Positions 27,398 to 37,301 of a stretch of 64,000 nucleotides of DNA are shown in pieces. Positions within the stretch are counted from its first letter, which is position 1. Every line of letters starts with the position of its first letter. The notes under the pieces were generated by a model. That model saw only the letters and a program-made list of their open reading frames with translations. It was not told where the DNA came from and did no database searches. Position numbers and translations under genes: made by a program. This DNA comes from CAYZWU01 sp964482235 (GTDB lineage: Bacteria; Planctomycetota; B15-G4; CAYZWU01): positions 49,849 through 113,848 of the forward strand of contig CAYZWU010000013.1 of assembly GCA_964482235.1 (NCBI GenBank). The letters are read 5' to 3'.

Positions 27398-29461
27398 ATG
27401 ATCAGGAATTTTCTCTTCATCGCCGCGAGCTTCGTCGTTCTCGCGGCCGCCCTTTTCGTGCTCTTCTTTCAGTCCGGGTCGCCGGAAAAAGACAGCGAAT
27501 ATCTCCTCCCGTCCCCACATCCGCCGGTGGAGGGTGAAAATGCCGAGGTGACTCCATCTGCCAGGGAACGGATTCAGGTTCCTCCGCACGGCAGAGGAAG
27601 CGATGAGCTTGCCGCCTTCGAGCCGATGGACCGTCCCGGCTGGAGAGTTTGCGGGGAGGTCATGGATCGGAACGGGAAACCCCTGGGCGGCAGTACCGTG
27701 GCTTTCCAGTTCGAGGAGGGAGACGAGTACTTCGGCCCTGTAGCCGAGGCGACCACCGGGGATGATGGTGTCTACACCGTCTGCCTGCCCGTGCCCGTGA
27801 AGGGGCGAAGTTGGCCCTTCCGTGACCTCGTACCGTCGGAGCTGGTGGCCACGGCTCGCTTGCCGGGATACTTTTCCGAGTACGGATACGCGGATCTCGG
27901 TCCTCCCGACGGAGCCGGGAAGCCGTTCATTTCTCTCGACTTCGTACTCGACGAGGGAGCCAACGTGCACGGCCGTGTGGTGACGCCCTATGGGCGTCCT
28001 GTCGATTTCGCCGATATCTTCCTCTGCCGTTCCGATGGGGATTTCGATGAGGGTCTCTATGATGAATTCGCCTACTCCAATCCGGATGGAACGTGGGCGG
28101 CACGGGTCGAGGATCGGATGAGCATCAGGATCATCGCGTTCAAGGACCATGTCGGAACAACACGTCGCACTGCCCTTCTTCCTGATCCTCCTTCAATTGC
28201 CCGCGTACCCGATCTTGTTCTGGACCGGTTCGGGGTACTCGAAGGTGTGATCCGGAACAGCGACGGCCGGCCGGCGGAGGGTTTCGACATCCAGGCCCTC
28301 CCCGAAAGCCTGGTGGATGCCTCGGACGAGAAGATCGACGAATTCGTCGAAGAGTTCTATGACACCGAATACGAGATCGGTGACGCCTCTTACGGTGAAA
28401 CGACATCGGGGACAGGCGGGCGCTTTTCGATCTCCGGCCTGCGCGAGGGGCGCTACTGCTTCCGCGTCTTTCCCGGAATCAACGGGTGGGAGGAGTTCCT
28501 GGTTGAAGTTCCCCGCCGTCTTTTTCAGACCGGCGACCGGTTCATCGAGCTCGTCCAGCCCTTCTACACGCTGATGCTCCGGTTGGTGGATCATGAGGGG
28601 AATACGGTCCCCCGCGCCTCTCTCGGATACGAGTGTACCTGGAAGGATATGACCTTTAGGGGCCATAAACACAACTCCCGGGACGGCTGCATCAAGATGC
28701 TGGTTGCGCCGACCACGTTCTACTTCGACGCCCTGGGTCCGGGCAGTCTGCGGGCGAAGAAGGCTGTCACGATCAACGAAGGCGATGTGGATGTTGAGGC
28801 GACACTCTACTTCTATCCTATCGCATCGGCCCGCATCTCTTTTCATTACGCGGTGGAGGGGGCCGTGCCTGCCGACCGGATCGGAGATCCCGATTTTTTC
28901 CTGCAAGGGGAATGCAACAGGCCGCTCACACCGGAGCCAGTGCTCGAGAGGTGCGACGATCCCGGATCGTTCTCCGTCGAAATCCCTCCGGACTACTACC
29001 GGATCTGGGTGAAGCCGGGAGGGACGGAGAGCTTCTTTCTTCCTGTTGCCCTGAGAAGGATGATCCGATCAGGAGACGACAAGGCGATCAGGATCCCGCT
29101 TCGGAAAGGCGGCAGGTTGACGTTGACGGTACTCCCATCCCTCGATGCCGGGGATTGGTCGCCCGTCGATCGTCTGGTCCTGCTTCGCAAGAACGAACAT
29201 GGGAAGTGGCGGAAGTACGGCCGGTTTGCACGCAATGAGCCGTCGCCCTCGCGAAAAGGGCTGAGAAGCGGCAACGGGATGGTTCCGCTGCTCGATTACG
29301 GTGAGACGACCATGCCCGACATCAGATGTAGCATCCTGGAAGAGGGCGAGTACAGGTTGAAGATGCACCGCAGAGGGTGGAATCCGGGGGAGACGGACTT
29401 CCGTATCGTGAGGAGAGAGGTCGCTGCCGTGGAGCTCCGGCTCGAACGGAGGGAACGCTAG
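27398..29461 (+). CDS. Membrane-anchored protein with carboxypeptidase-regulatory-like repeats, paralogue 2
   Basis: A 687-residue paralogue of the preceding gene with the same plan: N-terminal anchor MIRNFLFIAASFVVLAAALF, a Pro/Glu linker, then Ig-like modules (WRVCGEVMDRNGKPLGGSTV, LEGVIRNSDGRPAEGFDIQA, GTGGRFSISGLREGRYCF, YRIWVKPGGTESFFLPVAL). The ATG at 27398 is chosen over an upstream in-frame ATG (27368) because AAAGGAG lies just 5' of it and the anchor follows at once. Its TAG stop overlaps the TAG stop of the convergent selenoprotein gene (CTAG at 29458-29461). Function unknown; no enzyme motif. Confidence 0.75.
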   Translation: MIRNFLFIAASFVVLAAALFVLFFQSGSPEKDSEYLLPSPHPPVEGENAEVTPSARERIQVPPHGRGSDELAAFEPMDRPGWRVCGEVMDRNGKPLGGSTVAFQFEEGDEYFGPVAEATTGDDGVYTVCLPVPVKGRSWPFRDLVPSELVATARLPGYFSEYGYADLGPPDGAGKPFISLDFVLDEGANVHGRVVTPYGRPVDFADIFLCRSDGDFDEGLYDEFAYSNPDGTWAARVEDRMSIRIIAFKDHVGTTRRTALLPDPPSIARVPDLVLDRFGVLEGVIRNSDGRPAEGFDIQALPESLVDASDEKIDEFVEEFYDTEYEIGDASYGETTSGTGGRFSISGLREGRYCFRVFPGINGWEEFLVEVPRRLFQTGDRFIELVQPFYTLMLRLVDHEGNTVPRASLGYECTWKDMTFRGHKHNSRDGCIKMLVAPTTFYFDALGPGSLRAKKAVTINEGDVDVEATLYFYPIASARISFHYAVEGAVPADRIGDPDFFLQGECNRPLTPEPVLERCDDPGSFSVEIPPDYYRIWVKPGGTESFFLPVALRRMIRSGDDKAIRIPLRKGGRLTLTVLPSLDAGDWSPVDRLVLLRKNEHGKWRKYGRFARNEPSPSRKGLRSGNGMVPLLDYGETTMPDIRCSILEEGEYRLKMHRRGWNPGETDFRIVRREVAAVELRLERRER
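27599..27655 (+). repeat. 57-bp direct repeat shared by tandem paralogues, copy 2
   Basis: Identical to 25479-25535; see copy 1. It lies at the same domain position in the second paralogue. The next base differs (g at 27656 versus a at 25536). Confidence 0.9.
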
Positions 29462-32400
29462 TTTCCTTGATCGTTCTCCCATCGAATCGCCGCGTCGACA
29501 CGGCTTCCGGCTTTCACCGTCAGCTCGTCGGCGAAGCGCAGGGCGATCTCGGTCCCGCTGACGGCGAAGCTGCATGCCACCTCGTCCCCATCGACTCGCA
29601 CTGAGACCTCGTTGGGCCGCGCATCCCCGGCGGCGGCGAGAACGAGCCGGCTGATCCGCAGCCTGCCGTACCTGAGGTCGAGCGATGCCTGCTGCACGCC
29701 TTGCTCGATCTTCTGCGTGAAGAGTCCCCAGCCCTCGGCAGTGGTGAAGAACGACCGGTGGTCATCGGGCTGCCAGACCGGCTTGAAGCCGACGATCCCG
29801 GCGGGACCGTCGTACTGAAAGCCCTGGGAGGCCAGAAGGAGCGACCAGACGCTCATGGCGCGGGCGTAGAACTTGCCGCACTCGTCGTCCCCGAAAGGAT
29901 TGCCGCTGTAGCCCCACGAGGCGGTGCCCGTGGGCGTCAGACCCGTCCGGAGGCGGCCGTCGTACCGCTCGTGGATCGCCCTGGCCATCATGTAGCCCTC
30001 CTTCAGCAGACCGTACTGCACCATGGTCGCCGCGGCGGCGTACTCGAAACCGGTCATCACCTCGTCGCCGTAGAGGATCGTGGGCACGGGCCGCTCGCCG
30101 CGCGGCCAGGTGATCATCTGCATTCCCGCATCGAAGTCGTCCACGAACTGGCGCGGCTTCTGGACGATGCCGTGGAAGTCGGGCTTGAAGTTGTACCGAA
30201 GGAGCGATTTCAGCGCCGTTCTAACGCGGTCGGCCGGGTAGGACGGCTCGATCCCCACCTGGTTCGCCCACCACTCGCCCAGCACCTGGTCGATGTGGCA
30301 GCCGTCGCCGTAATCGTACCGCGGCACGGGATCGCGGATCTGGATGTAATATTCGCCGTTCCAGAGCGTGGCGTCCTGGATGGACGCCCCGGAGCTTCGG
30401 ATGCCGCGATACCTCTTTGCCGAATCGCCGTCGCCCTGAAGGTCCGCCATCCTGGCGCTCGCCTCGAGACAGGCCAGGTAGAGCGTGCCGAGCCACGAGG
30501 TGCTGCCTCCCAGGGCGACGTCGAGGGTGTTGTGCTGCGCCCCGGCAAGGACGCCGTCCTCGTCGCCGTCCCAGCAGGCGATCGTGTGATCCATCGCCTT
30601 TCGCACTCGCGGCCAGATCCGGCTCAGCCACTGGCCGTCGCTGCAAATCAGGTGCTCTCGCCAGGCGCCGAGGATGTCGCCGCACTGACCGTCGAAGGCC
30701 GGCGGATAGGCCGGGTGGCGGTGGGGGAGCGAGCCGTCCTTCTTCTGGAGTGCAAAGGTCGACTCGCGCATCAGGCGGGCGATTTCGGGAAAGAGCCTGG
30801 CGTGGGACTGGGCGTAATGCCAGACGTGCGTGCAGCTGCCGTGGCAGCAGCCCGACCCGGGAGAGCAGCCCTCCCAGGCGCCGAAGTGGTTCCGGCTGTC
30901 CCAGAAGCAGGTCCGGCTCCTCAGCACGGCCACCTGGGACGTGAAGCGGTCGAGGAGCCAGCGGGGCAGGTTGCTCTCGTAGAAGGTGCGATGGTAGAGC
31001 CGCGTCAGGCCGGAGAGTTCGTCCAGTTTCCCGGCGACAAAGGCGGCCGCGTCCGGAGCGTCGTTCCACCAGTTCGCGTACATGTTGCCCTGGTGGTTCC
31101 AGTTGCCCGGACCTCCATGCCGGGCGTGGGGGAAGTGCCAGGCGAGGATGAAGGTGATCGTCCGACTCTCGCCGGGTTCGAGCCGGAACGGCACGGCCAG
31201 GGCGCCGTTGATCGTTTCGCCCCGGGGCGACGGGCCGGCGTCGCGCTTTCCCTCGAGTTTCCCGTCGGTGGAGAAGTCGAGGAATAGCGATGCGGGATCG
31301 ATCCACGAGGCTGTTCCCGTGGCTTCCTCCGCCAGGGCGAGAAGAGCCATGTCGCCGATGGAGGGGAATTCGGCCCGGCCGTCGGCGAACAGGTGAAGCA
31401 GGGTTCCGCCCTTCACCGGTCGGATCCGGTTGGCGTTCTTTCCGTAGCCGCCGGCCCGCCTGTACCGCACCGGAGCCGAAGCGTCGCAGCCCACGGCGTT
31501 CTGCTGCGTGGCCAGGAAGCTCACCTCCATTGCCTCGGCCTGGTGGTTCTCCGCCGAGAGGTTGAAGACGGCGCAGGGAACGGCGGAGCTCTTCGCGTCG
31601 AGGGGAACGAGCGGAGTGAACGCCTCGAGCCTGACGGACAGGGGAAGGGCGGGATCATCGAAGTCGTACCAGGCGAAGGGGTACTCGCCCGAGAAGGCGA
31701 GTCTCTTCATCTCGGGAAACGGGCCCTCCGGCGTCGTCTGCAGCGTCCGGATCACGGGCTCGCGGCCGGGGAGCGCGGCGCGCACGGCAAAGAAGGAGTC
31801 CGGAAGGTCCACGGCTTCGAAGTTGTTGAAGATCTGCCAGATCGCCCGCTTTGCCCGGCCGTTGATCTGGATCGTTCCGGCGCCGATGCCGCCCAGGGGA
31901 AAGGAGATCGCCTCCAGGTACTCTCCGCTATAGACGCGCCTTGTGCCGCGCGCCATGATGGCCGGATCGTTCTTTCGGACCGGCAGCTTTTCCGCATGTC
32001 GCAGCTCGATGCACTTCCTCGCGATCTTTTGCTCCATCTCGCGGCGCTTCCGCTCCGCTTCCTCGATTGCTGTTCGGATGGCGTAAAGGTCTAGCCGCTC
32101 TGCCGAGGCGCGGCGGTCGATCGTCCCGAATACCCTGAAGTCGTCCAGCGTGACGTGGCCCCACGGTCCCTTGTTCCGGTCGAGAATGAGGACGTAGACC
32201 TTCTCGCCCTGGAGCGACGATACGTTCCACTCCACCCGCTGCATCACCTCGCTGTCTATTCCATTCGCCCTGAGCCTCTCCTTTCCATCGAGCGTGCAGA
32301 GGATCACGGCCGTGTCGGCGTGGCGGCCGCCACCCACGAGAAAGGAGATGGCCGGCCCCTCGATGGTGAAGACAGGCGACATCACCGCGCCGGTCAGGGG

Positions 32401-33669
32401 ATCGTTGACGCCCCCTCCAGTCGTCTCCAGGGTGGAGAGGAAGAAGCGGCCTTCCTTGTTGTAGGGAACATCGGGATCGTTGTGAAAGGTCTCCCTCTTG
32501 CAGACGAGGAGGCCGAAGCCTCCCTCCACGACCTGCCACTCTTCCAGGGTGCCGGATTCGAAGCCGAACACGATGCTCTTGTCCGGGCTCCTGCACGAGC
32601 GGACGACCTCCATGGCATTCGTCCAGGCCGGGATCAGCTTCTCGCCGATGGTTTCCCGCCAGCCGGCATCCTGATTGGCCTCGATCGTCTCGGCCAGGCC
32701 GAGCTGCCCCGGCGACAGGATAGACGCGGCGCCGGCGGCCGTGGGCTGCGCGTTGAGCAGGGCGGCCTGTAGCTCGGTCATGGGGACGAACCTGTAGGGC
32801 GTTTTTTGGAGGTAGTACTTCGTATCGTTGTCGTGCCGGATCGGATCGCGGTTCAGCACGGCCTTCTCGCAGCCGAGGCGGCCTGCCGTCTCGATCTGCT
32901 TTCTGTTCCGCGCGAAGACGGGCCTGTCGCAGTCGAGCTCCACGGCCTTGCGAAGAACGGCATCGTAGGAAACGACGGCCGGATCGAAGGTCGCTTCCAC
33001 CACTTCGGTCCTGTCGATCCAGCCGGCCCGGGTGGCCACCACGCCGTTGATGAGACCGAGACCGGTCTCTCCCACCCAAAATCAGTCCATGCCGAAGACC
33101 GCCGTCTCCACACCGCCTGCCCGGGCGCTTTCCTCGCGATGAAGAAGATCGAGAAAAGGAGGAACCTCTTCCTGCCTCTGCTTCAGCACGCGGCACATCG
33201 AGGCGGTCAGGCGGGCGAGGTCGTAATCGTTCGCAACGCGCGGTATCAGGTCTTTCCCCTCCGGATCGATGAAGCGGACCACGGGATTGTTCCACGAGGG
33301 TTCCTCGAACCGGGCCAGTATCCGGGCATCGGTGTCGTCCTTCGTGTTGTTGTAGATGCAGAGGGGAATGAAGCAGCTTTCGGCAGCCTCCCGGACCAGC
33401 GGATGGCTCAGGACCTGAGCTCCGTAGTCCCGGCAGGTCTTTCACCCGGGAACTTCCTGAAAGAGAAGGAGGATCGCCTTGCCCTGCTCCTTTGACGCGA
33501 GCACGGCCTCGTCGAAATCCCTCATCCAGTCGATGAGCCCGAGCTCGACGGGATTTTCCTCCTCGGCGCCGGCGAGAGGAGTACCCGTGGCAGGGGGTCC
33601 GGATGCGGCAAGCCAGGCTGCCGCGAAGAGGAACAGAACCGTCCTTCCGGCGAAATCATTGCGGAACAT
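29458..33669 (-). CDS. Predicted two-selenocysteine fusion: VPG-U thioredoxin-like + U-F-W MsrA-like + LamG-like + GH116-like glycosidase
   Basis: One frame of 1404 codons on the minus strand, interrupted only by two TGA codons (33442-33444 and 33082-33084) in register with each other and with the final TAG. ATG 33667-33669 follows a GGAG site. Order: export signal (1-36); thioredoxin-like domain with LLLFQEVPG-U76-KTCRDYG; MsrA-like domain with VFGMD-U196-FW then GVVATRAGW, DPAVVSYD and DNDTKYY, the U replacing the Cys of GCFW; LamG-like jelly roll (~368-515, FGFESGTLEEW); a short charged helix; GH116-like region (~586-1300: FPLGGIGAGTIQ, CTHVWHYAQ, HNTLDVALGG, HIDQVLGEWWANQVG). Each TGA is followed by a SECIS-like hairpin. 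Thioredoxin/MsrA proteins of the VPGUxxT type are known, as I recall; fusion to a glycosidase is what stands out. Read without recoding, it appears as a 1205-residue protein lacking its N-terminus. A downstream partner of the SGNH gene (20-bp gap). Confidence 0.82.
33052..33069 (-). promoter_or_regulatory. SECIS-like hairpin for U196 (MsrA-like domain)
   Basis: On the minus strand, gagacc-ggtctc-ggtctc: a perfect 6-bp stem with a 6-nt loop starting GGUC. The stem begins 13 nt and the loop 19 nt after the TGA at 33082-33084, the place of the GGUC loop in the E. coli fdhF SECIS as I recall it. It lies inside the coding frame, as bacterial SECIS elements do. Confidence 0.7.
33406..33420 (-). promoter_or_regulatory. 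SECIS-like hairpin for U76 (VPG-U motif)
   Basis: On the minus strand, gctcag-gtc-ctgagc: a perfect 6-bp stem, or 5 bp with loop GGUCC. The apical loop is about 27-30 nt after the TGA at 33442-33444, within the usual distance window for bacterial SECIS elements, and contains the GGUC signature that SelB recognises in fdhF. Confidence 0.7.
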
Positions 33670-33689
33670 CTTTGGCTCCTCGATCTTTT

Positions 33690-34466
33690 CTATCTTTCGT
33701 TCAAAGCGTTCTCGATCGCCTCGGCAACCACGGTGCCCAGGAAGCGGCTGCCCTCCTTGGTGAAATGTACGTTCTCTTTCTGCTGGAATTCGTCCAGGCG
33801 GGGGAACACCGCGGCGTGGAGGTCGTTGACGGGCACGCCGTGCCGCATCATCACTTCCTTGGCGACCAGGTTGTAATGAACGTCGTCGCCGCACAGCCTT
33901 CCGGCGGCTCCTTCGGGAACAGGCGTGGTGGATGCGAAGATCAGCTTCGGACCCGCGGCTTTCAGCTTCTTCACGAGGCTCTCCAGGTTCGACACGTACT
34001 CGTCGACCGGCACCTGCACGGACCGGGAGGCGTCGAGCTTTCCCTTCTCGTTCAGGCGCTTCAGGTCGTGGAGCCCGAAGTTGAAGTGAACGAGATCCCA
34101 GGGGCTTTCGCCCAGCCAATCGTCCAGCGACTCGAGACCGCGCCGCGTGTCTCCTCCATTGATGGGAATGCGGTGGACGTTGACCTTTCCGGCAAGAAGC
34201 TCGCGGACAGGCACCGTGTAGCCGATGGAGATCGAATCGCCGATGAGAAGCACGCGGGGAAGACCCGGCACGTCCTCGACAAAGGCGAAGCTCGGATTCT
34301 TCCTCAGGTTCTTGGAGACGGCCTTCTCCCAGGCGGCCCGCGCCGATTCCTTTGTCTCGATCCGGTCCGGGACGTCCGGAGGAGCGGGATCGGAGCCGGT
34401 CAGGCAGCCGGACAGGGACGCGGCAACAAGAATCAAGAGTCCGGGGAGAACGCTTTTCGCTTTCAT
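33690..34466 (-). CDS. SGNH/GDSL-type hydrolase lipoprotein
   Basis: A 258-residue protein with a lipoprotein signal (lipobox LSGC, Cys20). Catalytic blocks of SGNH hydrolases are visible: block I LLIGDSISIGY (Ser in GDS) near residue 75, block II GGDTRRG, block III FNFGLHDL and block V DDVHYN/ENVHFTKEG with the C-terminal Asp/His. Such enzymes often remove acetyl groups from polysaccharides, here probably in the periplasm. It is the upstream gene of the two-gene unit with the selenoprotein fusion, 20 bp apart, suggesting both act on the same extracellular glycan. Divergent from the sulfatase at 34725. Confidence 0.87.
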   Translation of the reverse strand: MKAKSVLPGLLILVAASLSGCLTGSDPAPPDVPDRIETKESARAAWEKAVSKNLRKNPSFAFVEDVPGLPRVLLIGDSISIGYTVPVRELLAGKVNVHRIPINGGDTRRGLESLDDWLGESPWDLVHFNFGLHDLKRLNEKGKLDASRSVQVPVDEYVSNLESLVKKLKAAGPKLIFASTTPVPEGAAGRLCGDDVHYNLVAKEVMMRHGVPVNDLHAAVFPRLDEFQQKENVHFTKEGSRFLGTVVAEAIENALNER

Positions 34467-34529
34467 CTAGGTCTCCTTCCCGCTGCATTGCAGCGGATCA
34501 GTCTGTTTCAGCGGATTCGAAAACCGGGC

Positions 34530-34560
34530 AAGCCGGACTGAGTTTAGCTCAGCCGGGCTT
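34530..34560. promoter_or_regulatory. Imperfect inverted repeat in divergent intergenic region
   Basis: Arms aagccggactgag and ctcagccgggctt around a 5-nt loop pair over 11 of 13 positions. It sits between the divergent SGNH (start 34466) and sulfatase (start 34725) genes, so it could be an operator or a 5'-leader hairpin. No U-tract follows, so a terminator is unlikely. Function not established. Confidence 0.4.
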
Positions 34561-34724
34561 AGTGAGGCCTCGGCAAGCTGGGACGAGTCATGAAAGCACG
34601 CCGCGAATTCCGTGGCAAGGGAGAAGGCTTTGCCTCTCTTGGCCGTTGCAGGGCAGGGAGCGGAGGGGATATCATGGTCCCGTGATTGCCGCCCGGTGTT
34701 CCAGATACGGAAGGAGCTCGAGAT

Positions 34725-36170
34725 ATGGATCGACGCAGGTTTCTGACGACCCTGGGAGCGGGCGCCGCTTCCCTGACCCTTTCCGGTGCGATGGAGCCCG
34801 CTCTTGCCGGGGAAGATCGTTCGCCTGCGGGGGAGCCGGAGAAGGATCCCAATCTCCTGATCATTCACACCGATCAGCAGAGCTGCTGGACGATCGGCGC
34901 CTACGGCGGCACGTTGATCCCGACGCCCCACATCGACCGGCTGGCCCGCGAGGGCGCCCTCTTCGAGAACTTCATGGCAACCAGCGCGGTCTGCACGCCG
35001 TCGCGCGGCTGCTTTCTCACGGGTCGCTACCCGCACTCCCACGGCGCCTATCGCAACAACGTGCCCCTGAACCGCGACGAGATCACCCTGGCCCGTCTGC
35101 TGAAGAGGAGAGGCTACGCGACCGGCTATGCCGGCAAGTGGCACCTGGACGGCGAGCCCAAGCCTGGCTGGGTCGACGCGGAGCGCTCGATGGGCTTCGA
35201 CGACTGCCGCTTCATGTTCAACCGCGGCCACTGGAAGAAGATCGTCGATCAGCGGGACGGCCATCCCGAGGTCCACAAGTACAAGGTGATCGGGGACGAG
35301 AAGAGCTACACCACCGACTGGCTCTGCGGCAAGACGATCGACTTCATCAAGGAGAAGCGGAAGAAGCCGTTCTTCTACATGGTGAGCATCCCGGATCCTC
35401 ACACGCCCTTCACGGTGCGGGTTCCCTACGACACCCGCTTCGACCCGGACGACATGCCCGTTCCCGCTACGTTCTTCCAGACAGATCTCCCCGCCTGGAT
35501 CGGGAAGGGCCGCAAGGAGGTCGTCGACAAGGAGAAGAGAAGGAAGCAGGAGGCGCAGCTGCGCCGGAAGAAAGCGCAGTACTGCGGCGAGGTCCAGTGC
35601 ATCGACGACGGCGTGGGCCGGATCCTCGATGCCCTGGAGGAAACGGGCCAGCTCGACTCGACGGTGATCGTCTTCTCCACCGACCACGGCGAGTACATGG
35701 GCGAGCACGGCCTGTTCGGCAAGAACAACCTCTACGAGACGGCTTACCGGATTCCGCTCCTGGTGCGATGGCCGGGGAGGGTTCGAAGGGGGACGCGGAT
35801 CAGGAACCTCCTGGGCAGCGTGGACTTTCAGCCCACCCTGCTCGGCCTCTTGGGGATGCCGGCCTCGGGGCGGGAGCAGGGGCGCGACGGAGCGCACCTG
35901 ATCCTCGGCCGCGAGGGGGAGTGGGTCGACGAGGCCTTCATCCACCACAGCAGCCACAAGCGCGCCGGGATCTTCACGCCGCAATGGGAGCTGGCCTACG
36001 TGGAGGGGAGCGAGCACATCCTCTTCGACCGGGTCAACGATCCCGACCAGGTGAACAACCTGTTCGACGATCCGGCGCACGGGGATACGGTGAGGGAGCT
36101 GTTCGAAAGAGTCGTCTCACACAACAGGGAGGTCGAGGCCCCGGCTCGCGCCTGGCTCGAGAAGATCTGA
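34725..36170 (+). CDS. Tat-exported sulfatase (Cys-type)
   Basis: A 481-residue sulfatase. The ATG at 34725 is preferred to an upstream in-frame ATG (34686) because it starts a twin-arginine signal, MDRRRFLTTLGAGAAS, behind AAGGAG. Seen: HTDQQSCWTIGAYGG (metal site) near 46-60, CTPSRGCFLTGRYPHSHG (formylglycine) near 88-105, AGKWHLDGEP and FSTDHGEYMGEHG, with HHSSHKRAG near the C-terminus. The DHGEYMGEHG variant is common in choline-sulfatase/iduronate-2-sulfatase-like groups, but subtype is not certain. Its stop abuts the convergent amidotransferase gene with no spacer. Confidence 0.93.
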   Translation: MDRRRFLTTLGAGAASLTLSGAMEPALAGEDRSPAGEPEKDPNLLIIHTDQQSCWTIGAYGGTLIPTPHIDRLAREGALFENFMATSAVCTPSRGCFLTGRYPHSHGAYRNNVPLNRDEITLARLLKRRGYATGYAGKWHLDGEPKPGWVDAERSMGFDDCRFMFNRGHWKKIVDQRDGHPEVHKYKVIGDEKSYTTDWLCGKTIDFIKEKRKKPFFYMVSIPDPHTPFTVRVPYDTRFDPDDMPVPATFFQTDLPAWIGKGRKEVVDKEKRRKQEAQLRRKKAQYCGEVQCIDDGVGRILDALEETGQLDSTVIVFSTDHGEYMGEHGLFGKNNLYETAYRIPLLVRWPGRVRRGTRIRNLLGSVDFQPTLLGLLGMPASGREQGRDGAHLILGREGEWVDEAFIHHSSHKRAGIFTPQWELAYVEGSEHILFDRVNDPDQVNNLFDDPAHGDTVRELFERVVSHNREVEAPARAWLEKI

Positions 36171-37301
36171 TCACGATTTCGCCGTCTCTTCCGGAATTTC
36201 CCTCTCGAAGAAGTTGTGGGGCACTTCCAGGATGCGCTCCAGCTCTGAAAAACGCTCTTCCGAGAAGCGGCCTTCCTTCTGGAGGCGTTCGAGCGCCTGC
36301 TCGCGTGTCATGACTCCGTCGCGGACCATGTTGCTGAGCATGGCCTCCATCAGGTTGAGGCCGGCCGATTTCATGAACATGTAGTTCTTCAGCTCGGCGA
36401 AGATGCAGTCGGTCTTCCACGTCGAGATGCACCCGCGCGGGAGCTTCCAGCCGATCTCTTCGAGCGCATTGTCGCATTCGTCTTCGTTCCAGTCCGTATG
36501 GCTGAAATAGTTGAAGACGTGGATGTCGCGATAGCGCAGCCGGAAGTAGGGCATGTGAGGGTTGAGATAGAGGAACGAGGCCTTGAAGCCGAGGGGGATG
36601 AAGCGCCAGATGCTCGGGTTCTTCACCACGAGGGAGAATCCCCTTCTGAAGAGGATCATCGCCTTGGAAAGAATCGACTTCAGGTTGTCCACTCCCTTGG
36701 GCGCCGACGCCCGGAAGACTCCTGCCCCGGCCTGGAACTTCTCGAACTTGTTGACGCCGAAGACGATCGTCTTCACGTCATGCTGGCGTGCGATCTTGAA
36801 CACTTCGGGATTGAGCATCTTGCAGGGGGCGCATGTGAGGCTCGCCATGGTGGCGGTGGGCGATTTCTTCCAGATGAGAGCGATCTTCTTGGCAACTTTT
36901 CTGTGATACTCCTGGGAGAGCGGCATCTCGACCAGCGGGACGTCGAGGTTCTGGGTCATCCTCTTGACGTTGTCGTCCACATCCTGAGGCGTGAAGGGTG
37001 TCCTGTAATAGGCGGCGATGACGCGCAGGTTGTGCCGCTTCACCAGCCTGTGGAGGAGAAAAGAGCTGTCCCTTCCCCCGCTGAGACCGAGAAGGCAGTC
37101 GTATTTCCTTCCTTCCCCTTTTTTCCTCATCTCCTCGATGCCGTTGAGTAGTTCGGCTTCCACTTCTTCGGGGTTGCCGAGCCGGAGGAGTTCGTGGTCC
37201 GAGTTGAGGCAGAATCCGCAGACACCCTCGTTGTTGAAATCAATGTTGCGGGTAGTCTTGGGGATGAGGCAAGTTACACAGCGGTCGTTTTCTGTAGGCA
37301 T
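36171..37301 (-). CDS. N-acetyl sugar amidotransferase (WbpG/PseA-like PP-loop enzyme)
   Basis: A 376-residue cytoplasmic ATP-PPi-loop enzyme. Seen: an N-terminal Cys pair set, CVTC then CGFC (residues ~9-12 and 27-30), as in the zinc-binding N-terminus of this family; PP-loop LGLSGGRDSSFLLH near 70-83; and TCAPCKML mid-protein. Members convert a surface-polysaccharide sugar acetamido group to acetamidino, with ammonia from a HisH/HisF-like partner, not present here. The ATG at 37299-37301 is preferred to an upstream GTG (37358) because family similarity begins there. The longest AT-rich spacer in the window lies upstream. It suggests LPS or S-layer glycan modification. Confidence 0.83.
   Translation of the reverse strand: MPTENDRCVTCLIPKTTRNIDFNNEGVCGFCLNSDHELLRLGNPEEVEAELLNGIEEMRKKGEGRKYDCLLGLSGGRDSSFLLHRLVKRHNLRVIAAYYRTPFTPQDVDDNVKRMTQNLDVPLVEMPLSQEYHRKVAKKIALIWKKSPTATMASLTCAPCKMLNPEVFKIARQHDVKTIVFGVNKFEKFQAGAGVFRASAPKGVDNLKSILSKAMILFRRGFSLVVKNPSIWRFIPLGFKASFLYLNPHMPYFRLRYRDIHVFNYFSHTDWNEDECDNALEEIGWKLPRGCISTWKTDCIFAELKNYMFMKSAGLNLMEAMLSNMVRDGVMTREQALERLQKEGRFSEERFSELERILEVPHNFFEREIPEETAKS

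Noticed and set aside
27242..28150. Minus-strand open frame under the tandem paralogues
   Set aside because: Antisense to well-supported plus-strand Ig-repeat genes; no start signal or domain.
33442..33444. TGA here as a frameshift or gene end (split thioredoxin fragment and separate glycosidase)
   Set aside because: No frame change is needed to continue, the domain alignment continues across it (VPG-U-KTC), a SECIS-like hairpin follows, and a second redox-position TGA lies 360 bp on in the same frame.
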